From assembly GCA_947174185.1 (NCBI GenBank), contig CAMWHY010000018.1:1-33263 (forward strand): a stretch of DNA of 33,263 bases, written 5' to 3'. Source of the DNA: an uncultured Lachnospiraceae bacterium. Lineage in GTDB: Bacteria; Bacillota; Clostridia; Lachnospirales; Lachnospiraceae. A model generated the notes under the pieces. The model did no database searches, had not been told where the DNA came from, and saw only the letters and a list, made by a program, of their open reading frames with translations. Every line of letters begins with the position of its first letter. Position 1 is the first letter of the stretch. Both the position numbers and the translations under genes were made by a program. Shown in pieces: positions 15,611-23,926 of the stretch.

Positions 15611-16624
15611 TCAATCATTTCCTATCATTAGTTGTTGTCTGATCTTTCCATTGATATCCTGCTCTTTAAATGTCCTACACTGCAACAGGGAATTTTTGAT
15701 TTCAACCGATTCCGAACTACCATGCGTCTTGACCACCAGTCCGTTTAATCCAAGCAGGGGTGCACCGCCGTGCTCCTTCGTACTAAAGGATTTCAAGGTA
15801 TCTTTCAAGGTAGGCAGCGCCAAAGCTGCACCAATCTTGCTCTTTAAGTTGCTCTTTAAGCCCTCCTTAATCTTCTGAACCAATACGCTCGCTGTTCCCT
15901 CATACAGCTTTAATATAACGTTACCAACAAACGCTTCGCAGACAATGACATCCGCATATCCATTGGGAATCTCTCTTGCCTCAATACTTCCGATAAAATT
16001 AATATCATCGCACGCCTTTAATAATGGAAATGTCTCCTTTACCAGCAGATTACCTTTTTCCTCTTCTGCGCCAATATTAACGATGGCAACCCTCGGCTTT
16101 TCTATTTTTAGTACATGCTCACAATAGATACTTCCCATCTTGGCAAACTGAACCAGATTATTAGGCTTTGCATCTACATTCGCACCACAGTCAATCAAAA
16201 GGGAGCATCCGCTGGCAGTAGGAATGACGGGTGCCAATGGAGCACGGTCAATGCCCTTGATTCTTCCAACGATCAGTTGTCCACCCACCAAAATCGCACC
16301 GCTGCTTCCTGCAGAGACAAAAGCGTCACAGGTTCCGTTTTTCACCAGATAAAGAGCTTTTACAATCGATGACTCTTTCTTTTTCCTAATCGCCATAACT
16401 GGTGGTTCAGCTGTCTCAATCACCTCGTCTGCAGGTACGATCAGCATACGTCTGTCATCGTATTGATATTTGCCCAGTTCTTCCTGAATCGTCTTCTCCC
16501 TGCCAACCAGATAGACTACCAGATCCTCCGATTCCGCCAACGCGTCAACAGCGCCCTTGACAATCTCCACAGGCGCATTATCGCCTCCCATAGCATCCAA
16601 TGCAACTTTTACAACTTGACCCAT
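15611..16624 (-). CDS. plsX: Phosphate acyltransferase PlsX
   Basis: PlsX makes acyl-phosphate from acyl-ACP at the membrane, the first committed step of phosphatidic acid synthesis with PlsY. The protein starts MGQVVKVALDAMGGDNAP and contains the family stretches VGREKTIQEEL, AGSSGAILVGGQ and LKSFSTKEHGGAPLLGLNG. From the ATG at 16624 it is 337 residues, the usual length. The ORF track adds 15 residues (MSFYAYAIKR...), but GAGGT sits 8 bases before the 16624 ATG, so I prefer that start. It heads the plsX-acpP-rnc-smc-ftsY operon from a promoter at 16675-16703. Confidence 0.96.
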   Translation of the reverse strand: MGQVVKVALDAMGGDNAPVEIVKGAVDALAESEDLVVYLVGREKTIQEELGKYQYDDRRMLIVPADEVIETAEPPVMAIRKKKESSIVKALYLVKNGTCDAFVSAGSSGAILVGGQLIVGRIKGIDRAPLAPVIPTASGCSLLIDCGANVDAKPNNLVQFAKMGSIYCEHVLKIEKPRVAIVNIGAEEEKGNLLVKETFPLLKACDDINFIGSIEAREIPNGYADVIVCEAFVGNVILKLYEGTASVLVQKIKEGLKSNLKSKIGAALALPTLKDTLKSFSTKEHGGAPLLGLNGLVVKTHGSSESVEIKNSLLQCRTFKEQDINGKIRQQLMIGND

Positions 16625-16674
16625 TTTTCTATACCTCGTTCTTTTTATTGCATACGCGTAAAAACTCATCTTCT

Positions 16675-16703
16675 ATAATACTAAAAAAAGCAAGAAAAAT
16701 CAA
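16675..16703 (-). promoter_or_regulatory. Promoter of the plsX-acpP-rnc-smc-ftsY operon
   Basis: On the minus strand TTGATT (16698-16703), a 17-base T-rich spacer, then TATTAT (16675-16680). The start would be near 16668, about 45 bases before the plsX ATG. It lies directly below the rpmF terminator, separating the two units. Confidence 0.7.
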
Positions 16704-16728
16704 GAAATTTTGCAACTGGTATAAAGTA

Positions 16729-16761
16729 AAAAAGAGCCTTCCCTATGGGAAAACTCTTTTT
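16729..16761 (-). terminator. Intrinsic terminator after rpmF
   Basis: On the minus strand AAAAAGAG pairs with CTCTTTTT and the inner TTCCC/GGGAA closes on a 3-base loop; the second arm itself supplies the T-run followed by ACTTT. It lies about 37 bases after the rpmF stop. Confidence 0.8.
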
Positions 16762-16797
16762 GTATCATTCCAAAACAATACGGATCTTAGAAATCCA

Positions 16798-16977
16798 TTA
16801 ATCAACAGAAATGATCTCTTTCTTATTATATGCGCCACATGCCTTGCATACCCTGTGAGGAACCATCAAAGCACCACACTTGCTGCATTTAACTAATGTA
16901 GGAGCGCTCATCTTCCAGTTTGCTCTTCTTTTATCTCTTCTTCCCTTGGAAGATTTATTCTTAGGACAAATTGACAT
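16798..16977 (-). CDS. rpmF: 50S ribosomal protein L32
   Basis: L32 is a small protein of the large ribosomal subunit. The 59-residue product, too short for the ORF track, reads MSICPKNKSSKGRRDKRRAN... and carries a zinc ribbon CSKC...CKAC (C31, C34, C44, C47), so it is the zinc-binding (C+) form. AGGAGGTGT lies about six bases before the start. It has its own consensus promoter and its own terminator. In many Firmicutes yceD (DUF177) precedes it; here the preceding gene is an M3 peptidase. Confidence 0.97.
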   Translation of the reverse strand: MSICPKNKSSKGRRDKRRANWKMSAPTLVKCSKCGALMVPHRVCKACGAYNKKEIISVD

Positions 16978-17037
16978 CTCATTACACCTCCTGCCGTATC
17001 TTTTTCTTGCAACCTGTTTCTAAACCACACTTATGAT

Positions 17038-17066
17038 ATTATAACCATGTCCATACCATTTGTCAA
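17038..17066 (-). promoter_or_regulatory. Consensus sigma-A promoter of rpmF
   Basis: On the minus strand a perfect TTGACA (17061-17066), a 17-base spacer and a perfect TATAAT (17038-17043). The start near 17031 leaves a leader of about 55 bases. It begins only 16 bases after the stop codon of the M3 peptidase gene. Confidence 0.92.
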
Positions 17067-17082
17067 CAAAATTTTCGAATAT

Positions 17083-19413
17083 TTACTGTTCTGTCTTTTG
17101 TCCTGCATTTTCCTCTCCGCTTCCTGCAGGATCCGATGTCTGTCCGGTTGGAGCATTCTGCGGTTCTGCCGGAGTCTGTTCCGGTAAAATTTCCTGTGCA
17201 GACGGTACTGGAGGCACCGGCGGCACTGGAGGTACTGGCGGGATACTGCCCATCTGAGGCATCGTATTCTGTACCGGCGGAATTCCCGGAGTCTGAGGCA
17301 TCGTATTCTGTACTGGCGGAATTCCCGGAGTCTGAGATACATTCTGCGTTGCAGCCTGCTTCTTTTCCTTTCTATCGGCAGATGCCAGCCTAATAATCGC
17401 TACGATGATTACCAGCAACACTATCACGCCGAATATTACGCCGACGATCTCTCCAATGATTAAGAAATTGTTGTTTTCTTCCCGATCACGATCCCTGTCG
17501 TCCTCATCACGGTCTCTGTCAGAATCACGGTCATCCTCTACCACCTCAGGTTTATCCTCCTCCGGTTCCTGTACGACCTCTCCACTGTCTGTCTCCTCAG
17601 CGGGATCCCTGCTTTCCTGCAGTCCCAGATAATAACGAATATTATTAGCATATACTTCAAATCTTGGATTTTCGATCGGATTGTTCAGCCCTGTATCAGC
17701 CAAAACATCTGTATAAGAATCCACCAAACCTTTCTCTACCAGATCAAGATATACGCCAATGCCTTCCTCCCTGTCATCTAATATCACATCCCACAGTTCT
17801 TCCACTGCCGCCATGGAAACCGAATAGCTGACATAATACAAAGGCGACTGGAACGTATGAGGAATCTCCACCCATTCTGTAATTTCATCAGAATCCATAA
17901 AACCATACATCCCCAGATAATAACTATTGTTAAAATCCAGCGCGCCATATTCCTCACAGCAGTTATAATAAATCTCGTTCAACTTTTCAATCGTCAATCC
18001 TTCCGGATTGCTGTAAACCTCATACTGGAAAGCATCCTCCTTCACGCCTTCCACACAGGCATATGCCATGTTCATCAGTGTATATAGCTGGACTGCATAA
18101 GCATTCTCGCCATAAATATCTTCGCCGTAATCCAGAAAAAGCAGCTCAAGTCCCTGGGAATGGATTTCAGCAACGTCAAGATTATTATAGGTGTACATCC
18201 ATTCATCTTCTGATGCAAAGTACATCTGATTATAATGTCCAAATTCATGGATCAGTGTTCCCATATCGCTGATCGTTCCGTCTGCACAATTGAACATAAA
18301 CGGCGCATTATACACATAGATCTGGGTCGTATATCCCCCCGGCGCCTTCCGCTCATCAATCGAAAGATCGCACATACCGTGTTCCACCATATATCTGTAG
18401 GAAATCAGCATATCATCCGATATTTCAGGAAGATACTGTTCAAGATTGTCAAGGCAATCCTGCTCCGACATCTCCGCCTCCCATATAGCATCATATGAAG
18501 AGTTTCCCATCAGCAGGTCATACAGATCATGCTCCAGTGGCACCATATATTCAATCACCTGCCGTCTGTACTCTTCCAGATCCTCCGGCGTATAATCCCG
18601 GTCGTAAATCTCCTCATAGGCATAATCTGCATAATTATCATATCCATAACTCTGCGCAAGCTGTGTCCGAATATCAACAAGTTCCAAAAACAGATTGCCA
18701 AGTTCCTGATTCCGCTGTTCTAAGAGATCTGCATATCCTCGAAAATACTCCTCTACTGTGATCTCTCCTGTTTCATACCCCTCCGAAATGGTATCTAAAC
18801 TATAATCAATGCCATTGATATTGACCGTATAATCTGCAATATAAAGTTCATCATATTTCAGAGAAAGCTCTGTCTCACGATTCGCCAGTTCCTTCTGCTC
18901 CTCTGTCATAGGCTCATATTCCAGAATATCCTGCCATTCCTCTTCATCCTCCACTCTTGCATGAAGTACCTCGGAACAAGCTGACTCCGCAATCGTCCTA
19001 TAGTTCTGCTGGATCTTATCATTGAGATCTACTGCAAGTTCTTCATAATGCGTTACCAGATCATTATACCCCTGATTCTCCGCATCCAAAGTAGCATAAA
19101 TATTAGCAATGACATCATTTGCCATGGTTCTACGCGCCATATCCTCCATCTCGTCAATCAGCGCATCCACCTGATCCGCATTATTGATATCTGTGATCGC
19201 CGCTTCGATTCTGGTCGTCAGGTCATCAAATTCTTCCTCCGTCACATCATCAAAATAAGCAAGGTCTTCAAAAGCGGATTCTGTATGATCGACTTCATCG
19301 GTCAGTTTTCCCCCATTAGCCGCACGGACGCATACAGAATACAACAGCAACGCGCCTGATAACGCAAGCGCGCCGACGATTCCGTAATAGCTACCTTTGT
19401 TCTTCAAATTCAT
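17083..19413 (-). CDS. M3-family metallopeptidase with C-terminal membrane anchor and Pro-rich tail
   Basis: A zinc metallopeptidase of the M3 (oligoendopeptidase/thimet) family: HEFGH in LIHEFGHYNQMY (about residues 389-393 from the chosen start) and the third ligand Glu in AEIHSQGLELLF about 23 residues later. Order: signal peptide or N-terminal anchor (GIVGALALSGALLLYSVCV), acidic catalytic domain (about 40-600), a linker of DRDSDRDRDE type, one strong membrane helix (FLIIGEIVGVIFGVIVLLVIIVAII, about 650-675), a basic stop-transfer stretch and a ~100-residue tail with two copies of QTPGIPPVQNTMP, then PPVPPVPPVPPVP. The catalytic part should be outside and the tail inside. The ATG at 19413 gives 776 residues; the track's ATG at 19461 has no ribosome site. 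No strong promoter was found. It lies between pta and rpmF. Confidence 0.88.
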   Translation of the reverse strand: MNLKNKGSYYGIVGALALSGALLLYSVCVRAANGGKLTDEVDHTESAFEDLAYFDDVTEEEFDDLTTRIEAAITDINNADQVDALIDEMEDMARRTMANDVIANIYATLDAENQGYNDLVTHYEELAVDLNDKIQQNYRTIAESACSEVLHARVEDEEEWQDILEYEPMTEEQKELANRETELSLKYDELYIADYTVNINGIDYSLDTISEGYETGEITVEEYFRGYADLLEQRNQELGNLFLELVDIRTQLAQSYGYDNYADYAYEEIYDRDYTPEDLEEYRRQVIEYMVPLEHDLYDLLMGNSSYDAIWEAEMSEQDCLDNLEQYLPEISDDMLISYRYMVEHGMCDLSIDERKAPGGYTTQIYVYNAPFMFNCADGTISDMGTLIHEFGHYNQMYFASEDEWMYTYNNLDVAEIHSQGLELLFLDYGEDIYGENAYAVQLYTLMNMAYACVEGVKEDAFQYEVYSNPEGLTIEKLNEIYYNCCEEYGALDFNNSYYLGMYGFMDSDEITEWVEIPHTFQSPLYYVSYSVSMAAVEELWDVILDDREEGIGVYLDLVEKGLVDSYTDVLADTGLNNPIENPRFEVYANNIRYYLGLQESRDPAEETDSGEVVQEPEEDKPEVVEDDRDSDRDRDEDDRDRDREENNNFLIIGEIVGVIFGVIVLLVIIVAIIRLASADRKEKKQAATQNVSQTPGIPPVQNTMPQTPGIPPVQNTMPQMGSIPPVPPVPPVPPVPSAQEILPEQTPAEPQNAPTGQTSDPAGSGEENAGQKTEQ
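17200..17345 (-). repeat. Repeats encoding the proline-rich tail of the M3 peptidase
   Basis: Two copies, about 39 bases each, encode QTPGIPPVQNTMP and are nearly identical in DNA (GGAATTCCCGGAGTCTGAG on the plus strand appears in each). They are followed by a 9-base-period run encoding PPV repeats. The near identity points to recent duplication. Confidence 0.8.
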
Positions 19414-19546
19414 AAACTGTTTCCGTTCCTTTCCTGCTGATGGTAGTTTCCATACAAGCATATTTCATATTTTATAACAACTACAGTCAATCAAACCGCT
19501 CCTAACATAGTATAACCCATACAAAAAGCGCTAATCAGATGTGAAC

Positions 19547-20554
19547 TTAGGATTCAATATGTTGCGCCTGCACCGCTGTTAGTGCCACAACGCCCACAAT
19601 GTCTTCCCAACTGCAGCCTCTGGAAAGATCATTCACCGGTCTGGCAATTCCCTGCAGCATCGGGCCGTAAGCGTCTGCATTGGCCAGCCGTTCCACCAAT
19701 TTATATGCAATATTGCCACAATCCAGATTAGGGAATACCAGAACATTTGCCTTTCCAGCAATATCACTATCCGGTGCTTTTGTCTTGGCAACCTTCGGCA
19801 CGATCGCTGCATCTGTCTGCAATTCGCCATCCAGAACCAGTTCCGGATACTGCTCATGTGCGATTCTTGTTGCCTCGATCACTTTATCTACCAGAGGATG
19901 CTTCGCACTTCCCTTCGTAGAATGAGATAATAATGCAATCACCGGATTGGCTCCCACAAGATTGTGAAAACTCTTTGCCGATGAATCAGCGATGGCTGCC
20001 AGTTCCTCCGCCGTCGGATCCTGATTCAATCCACAGTCAGAAAACAGGAATGTTCCATTTTCCCCATACTGGCAATTCGGGACATCAATAATGAAAAATC
20101 CGGATACCAGCTTTGTACCAGGTGCCGTCCTGAGGATCTGCAGGGAAGGTCTGAGAACATCTGCCGTCGCATGACAGCAGCCGGCTACCATGCCATCCGC
20201 ATCTCCCGCCTTTACCATGACAACCCCAAATGTCAGATAATCCGATAGCAGGACTTCCCTCGCCTTTTCCGGCGTCATCCCTTTTTCTTTTCTGGTCTCA
20301 TACAAAAGCTCTATGTAATCATCCAACCGCTCCGTCTTCTCCGGATCAATAACCTTCACCTTGCCCAGATCGATCTCCAGCCATCCGGCTCCGTCTAAAA
20401 TCTTTTCTTCCTTTCCCACCATGATGATATTAGCTATATTTTCCTCAATCACATGTGCCGCCGCGATCAGCGTCCTCTTATCCGTCGTTTCCGGCAGAAC
20501 AATCGTTTTCTTATCCGCCCTCGCCTTATCTTTGATAATATCAATATATGACAT
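19547..20554 (-). CDS. pta: Phosphate acetyltransferase
   Basis: Pta interconverts acetyl-CoA and acetyl phosphate, the first step of acetate formation and ATP yield in fermentation. The 335-residue protein is the short class I form without a regulatory N-terminal domain. Family stretches include VLPETTDKRTLIAA, DGMVAGCCHATADVLRPSLQ, FSDCGLNQDPTAEELAAIA and VFPNLDCGNIAYKLVERLA. AAAGGAG precedes the ATG. The partner acetate kinase gene usually follows pta in Clostridia but does not here; an M3 peptidase gene follows instead. The promoter at 20709-20737 leaves a leader of about 150 bases with two small hairpins (ATCTGTG/CACAGAT and TCGCA/TGCGA). Confidence 0.97.
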   Translation of the reverse strand: MSYIDIIKDKARADKKTIVLPETTDKRTLIAAAHVIEENIANIIMVGKEEKILDGAGWLEIDLGKVKVIDPEKTERLDDYIELLYETRKEKGMTPEKAREVLLSDYLTFGVVMVKAGDADGMVAGCCHATADVLRPSLQILRTAPGTKLVSGFFIIDVPNCQYGENGTFLFSDCGLNQDPTAEELAAIADSSAKSFHNLVGANPVIALLSHSTKGSAKHPLVDKVIEATRIAHEQYPELVLDGELQTDAAIVPKVAKTKAPDSDIAGKANVLVFPNLDCGNIAYKLVERLANADAYGPMLQGIARPVNDLSRGCSWEDIVGVVALTAVQAQHIES

Positions 20555-20708
20555 ACCCTCTCTCCTTTCCTGCCCATGTACATAAACATCTGCATCTGTG
20601 ACATATTGCCACAGATCTGTATTCTATATTTAAATACACGCTAATCTCTGTATCGCAACTCTGCTGCGACTCAAATCAAGATGAGAAACTTCTTCCCATA
20701 CTAATGCT

Positions 20709-20737
20709 ATTATATCGCATATTCTTCTCCCATTCAA
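20709..20737 (-). promoter_or_regulatory. Promoter of pta
   Basis: On the minus strand TTGAAT (20732-20737), a 17-base spacer and a perfect TATAAT (20709-20714). Its -35 box is six bases from the -35 box of the plus-strand tmcAL promoter, so the two are back to back. Confidence 0.75.
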
Positions 20738-20743
20738 TAATAC

Positions 20744-20772
20744 TTGTACTTTTTTTCTGCCTATGTTACATT
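20744..20772 (+). promoter_or_regulatory. Candidate promoter of tmcAL
   Basis: TTGTAC (20744-20749), a 17-base spacer and TACATT (20767-20772) on the plus strand. The start near 20779 would leave a leader of about 25 bases with GAGG before the ATG at 20804. The -10 match is modest. Confidence 0.45.
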
Positions 20773-20803
20773 TAATGATATTATCAAAAGTGAGGAATCC
20801 CAG

Positions 20804-22054
20804 ATGATCGTATGCGGCGTCATAGCGGAGTTTAATCCGTTTCACAATGGTCACGCCTATTTCATAGAACAGGCAAGGCATCTTACACATGCTGACTATC
20901 TTATCATCGTCATGAGCGGAGATTATGTGCAACGGGGCGAACCGGCATGTATGGATAAATACTGCCGGACGAAAGCCGCTGTCTCTGTGGGCGCTGACGC
21001 CGTTTTTGAACTTCCGGTCACCGTTGCAACCGGAAGCGCCGAATATTTTGCAAGAGGCGCTGTTGCAGCATTGGATGCTCTCGGCATCGTTGATTATCTG
21101 TGCTTTGGCAGTGAATCCGGGGATCTGGAAAAATTACAGGAACTGGCCAGGAACGATTTTCATTCAAATCATTCCCGCATACAGCAATCTTCCTCCAACG
21201 ATTCAATTGACAAAGATCTCCCTAACAATATCCTTGCAGTCGAGTACCTTCGGGCACTAAACTACTTTCATTCTCCAATGAAACCCATTACATTCAAACG
21301 GCAGGGGTCAGGCTACCATGATACGGCAGCACAGGAAGGAACTTATTGCAGCGCAACGGCATTGAGACCGCTGCTCCGTTCCCTTTCTAACACATCCCTT
21401 CCATACGCTTCCGCTGTCCATTATCAGACATCTCAAGAAAAAAACAAAGGGGAATTATTGCATATGTTATCCCGCTTTGTGCCCGAATGCACCTTACCTA
21501 TGATCAAGGAGTATTATAACAACCATTGCTTTCTCGATCTTAATTCTGTTTCAGATCTGCTATTCTATCATTTCCTGATGCATCCATCAGAAGATCTGAC
21601 TGATTATTTTGATATTTACGGTGATCTGGCAGACAAAATCCAAAACGCCCTTTCCAGAAAAAGACCGGCCAGTCTTTTGGAATTTAGGAACAGTCTAAAA
21701 ACAAAGGACATTGCCATGACCCATATCAACCGTGCATTACTCCACATCCTTCTTTCCATCAAAAAAAGCGATATAGAACTTATCAAAAGATATGGATATT
21801 GCGCTTGTCTGCGTCTGCTTGGTTTCTGCAAGGAAGCTTCTCCATTAATGAATATGATCAAGACCGCTTCCAAATGCCCTGTCATTACCAAACTTGCCGA
21901 TGCAAAAAATAAACTGCCAGAAGAACAGCTCTCTCTACTGGAAAAAGACATTGCCGCATCCAATCTGTACCAGCAGCTTTCTCTTACCAATAAAGAGACC
22001 GCCGTATTCCCTGGGGAATACCGGCAGCCTATTATAATCGCTTCCCGCTCATAA
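20804..22054 (+). CDS. tmcAL: tRNA(Met) cytidine acetate ligase TmcAL (YlbM)
   Basis: TmcAL makes N4-acetylcytidine at the wobble base C34 of elongator tRNA-Met, using acetate and ATP. The nucleotidyltransferase HXGH-type motif is FNPFHNGHAYFI (about residues 9-20), followed by MSGDYVQRGEPA and FELPVTVATGSAEYFARGAV, which are typical of the family. From the ATG at 20804, which has GAGGAATCC ahead of it, the protein is 416 residues. The track start at 20744 lies in the promoter. It is divergent from pta, an arrangement that fits acetate metabolism because the enzyme consumes acetate. It converges with the PFL gene, with 8 bases between stop codons. Confidence 0.95.
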   Translation: MIVCGVIAEFNPFHNGHAYFIEQARHLTHADYLIIVMSGDYVQRGEPACMDKYCRTKAAVSVGADAVFELPVTVATGSAEYFARGAVAALDALGIVDYLCFGSESGDLEKLQELARNDFHSNHSRIQQSSSNDSIDKDLPNNILAVEYLRALNYFHSPMKPITFKRQGSGYHDTAAQEGTYCSATALRPLLRSLSNTSLPYASAVHYQTSQEKNKGELLHMLSRFVPECTLPMIKEYYNNHCFLDLNSVSDLLFYHFLMHPSEDLTDYFDIYGDLADKIQNALSRKRPASLLEFRNSLKTKDIAMTHINRALLHILLSIKKSDIELIKRYGYCACLRLLGFCKEASPLMNMIKTASKCPVITKLADAKNKLPEEQLSLLEKDIAASNLYQQLSLTNKETAVFPGEYRQPIIIASRS

Positions 22055-22062
22055 CATATATT

Positions 22063-23427
22063 TTAATTTTTAAAACTATGGATCGGAGCCGGGATACGTC
22101 CCTTTCTTTGGATAAATGCATCACAGGAATGCGGATTAACCGGCATAATCGGAGCATATCCAAGCAGACCGCCAAATTCCACTGACTCTCCCACACCTTT
22201 TCCGATCACCGGAATCAGCCGTACTGCCGTAGTCTTTTGATTTACCATACCAATCGCCATCTCATCCGCAATGATGCCTGAGATCGTTGACGCTTTGGTA
22301 TCTCCCGGTATCGCAATCATATCCAGCCCCACGGAGCAGACACATGTCATGGCTTCCAATTTTTCCAAAGTCAAAGCCCCTGCCTTCACCGCATCAATCA
22401 TCCCCTGATCTTCACTGACCGGAATAAATGCGCCGCTTAACCCTCCTACATAAGACGATGCCATCACACCGCCTTTTTTGACCTGATCATTCAATAATGC
22501 CAGAGCTGCTGTCGTACCCGGCGCCCCTGCATATTCCAAACCGATCTCACATAGGATATCCGCGACGCTGTCTCCCACTGCTGGTGTCGGAGCCAGTGAA
22601 AGATCGACGATTCCGAATGGAATCCCCAGCTTTTTAGAAGCCTCCTTCGCCACCAGCTGTCCTACTCTGGTTACTTTGAACGCCGTCTTCTTAATCGTCT
22701 CGCACAATACTTCAAAACTTTCGCCCCGCACTTTTTCCAACGCAGTCTTTACCACACCGGGACCGCTGACTCCTACATTGATGATCGCATCCGCTTCCGT
22801 CACTCCATGAAAGGCACCTGCCATAAACGGATTATCATCCGGCGCATTACAGAATACCACCAGCTTCGCACATCCTAAGGAATCTTTATCCTTTGTATAT
22901 TCAGCTGTCTTTTTAATGATCTCCCCCATCAGCCGGACGGCATCCATATTGATACCTGTTCTGGTAGAACCCAGATTTACCGAGCTACACACTCTGTCCG
23001 TCTTAGACAATGCCAGCGGAATCGAACGGATCAAAAGTTCATCTGCCTTTGTCATTCCTTTTGATACCAGCGCAGAATATCCTCCGATAAAATTGACGCC
23101 CACTTCCTTTGCCGCCAGATCCAGCAGCTCGGCTATGGATGCAAAGTCCTCTTCCGTCTTACAGGCAGCGCCGGCAACAATTGCAATCGGCGTCACAGAA
23201 ATTCTCTTATTCACGATGGGGATCGCATATTTTTTTTCAATCTCTTTACCGGTCTTTACAAGATCCTTCGCCGTATTGGTTATCTTATGATAAATGTTAT
23301 CTTTCAATTTTCCAAGATCTGCATCAATGCAGTCCAGAAGGCTGATCCCCAACGTGATCGTCCGCACATCAAGATTTTCCTTCTCGATCATCTGATTTGT
23401 CTCGGCTACTTCATAGATATTGATCAT
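22063..23427 (-). CDS. PFL family protein (UPF0210/DUF711)
   Basis: A 454-residue member of UPF0210, a protein related in fold to pyruvate formate-lyase-like proteins but without known activity. It starts [30 protein letters not shown] and contains the strongly conserved segments [49 protein letters not shown] and [14 protein letters not shown]. The ATG at 23427 has AAAGG at about 11 bases; the track's ATG at 23439 is too close to it. The ACT-domain gene upstream is its almost constant partner in bacteria. No glycyl radical motif (RVxG at the C-terminus) is seen, so it is not itself a formate-lyase. Confidence 0.92.
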   Translation of the reverse strand: MINIYEVAETNQMIEKENLDVRTITLGISLLDCIDADLGKLKDNIYHKITNTAKDLVKTGKEIEKKYAIPIVNKRISVTPIAIVAGAACKTEEDFASIAELLDLAAKEVGVNFIGGYSALVSKGMTKADELLIRSIPLALSKTDRVCSSVNLGSTRTGINMDAVRLMGEIIKKTAEYTKDKDSLGCAKLVVFCNAPDDNPFMAGAFHGVTEADAIINVGVSGPGVVKTALEKVRGESFEVLCETIKKTAFKVTRVGQLVAKEASKKLGIPFGIVDLSLAPTPAVGDSVADILCEIGLEYAGAPGTTAALALLNDQVKKGGVMASSYVGGLSGAFIPVSEDQGMIDAVKAGALTLEKLEAMTCVCSVGLDMIAIPGDTKASTISGIIADEMAIGMVNQKTTAVRLIPVIGKGVGESVEFGGLLGYAPIMPVNPHSCDAFIQRKGRIPAPIHSFKN

Positions 23428-23483
23428 TTTATCAACCATGCCTTTCTATCGCCCAATCATTCAACTCTCATTTTCAAAGATGA

Positions 23484-23519
23484 AGTCTTAGCCAAAATAA
23501 TTCTATTTGGGCTAAGACT
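23484..23519 (-). promoter_or_regulatory. Long hairpin before the PFL gene
   Basis: AGTCTTAGCC pairs with GGCTAAGACT and, after one mismatch, AAAT/ATTT extends the stem across a short loop. On the minus strand TTCATCTTTG follows, not a clean T-run. It may be an attenuator or processing site between the ACT and PFL genes. Confidence 0.6.
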
Positions 23520-23544
23520 GCTCTTTTCCATCATTTTTAAAATT

Positions 23545-23575
23545 AGGGAAGCGATGATTTCATCAGCGCTTCCTT
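23545..23575 (-). terminator. Hairpin just after the ACT gene (weak terminator or attenuator)
   Basis: GGAAGCG (23547-23553) pairs with CGCTTCC (23567-23573), with GATGA/TCATC inside. On the minus strand CTAATTTTAAA follows. It lies a few bases after the ACT gene stop, so it could partly uncouple the downstream PFL gene. Confidence 0.5.
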
Positions 23576-23581
23576 AGCAAA

Positions 23582-23854
23582 TTATATTCGATGCATGGAA
23601 TCAAAAATTTCTTCCCTCTGGCATCTTACTATGACGCCGATCTCTTCCCCAATCTGGGCAAGTTCATCTGAAATCACATCAAACGGCTTCGCAGAGTCCA
23701 TAATATCTGCAATCATCATCATATTGAAATAATCCTGTACAATAGTCTGTGAAATATCTAAGATATTCACCCTGTTATTTGCAAGGTAGGTACACACCTT
23801 GGCAATGATGCCTACCGTATCCTTGCCTACTACGGTAATAATCGTTTTTTTCAT
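23582..23854 (-). CDS. ACT domain protein (UPF0237)
   Basis: A 90-residue stand-alone ACT domain, a small-molecule-binding regulatory fold. It starts MKKTIITVVGKDTVGIIAKVCTYLA, where GKDTVGIIA is the ligand-loop region, and ends REEIFDSMHRI, which is typical of UPF0237. GGAGG lies about 14 bases upstream of the ATG, which is somewhat long. It precedes the PFL-family gene, its usual partner, with a 154-base gap containing two hairpins. It probably senses an amino acid, but the ligand cannot be told. Confidence 0.93.
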   Translation of the reverse strand: MKKTIITVVGKDTVGIIAKVCTYLANNRVNILDISQTIVQDYFNMMMIADIMDSAKPFDVISDELAQIGEEIGVIVRCQREEIFDSMHRI

Positions 23855-23926
23855 ATCTTAATACTAATCCTCCATGTCAGAGCCTCAAATTGCTGGTTGA
23901 AAATTTTCTGGCTGTAAATAACAAGC

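Noticed and set aside
17031-17342. 103-residue Arg-rich ORF with REFRQYRIRCLR repeats on the minus strand
   Set aside because: It is an out-of-frame reading of the proline-rich tail of the M3 peptidase gene and also covers the rpmF promoter.
20630-20932. 100-residue minus-strand ORF between pta and tmcAL
   Set aside because: It overlaps both divergent promoters and the 5' end of tmcAL, and has no family resemblance.
22055-22062. A shared bidirectional terminator between tmcAL and the PFL gene
   Set aside because: The 8-base gap and flanking bases show no inverted repeat; the genes are simply convergent with stops close together.
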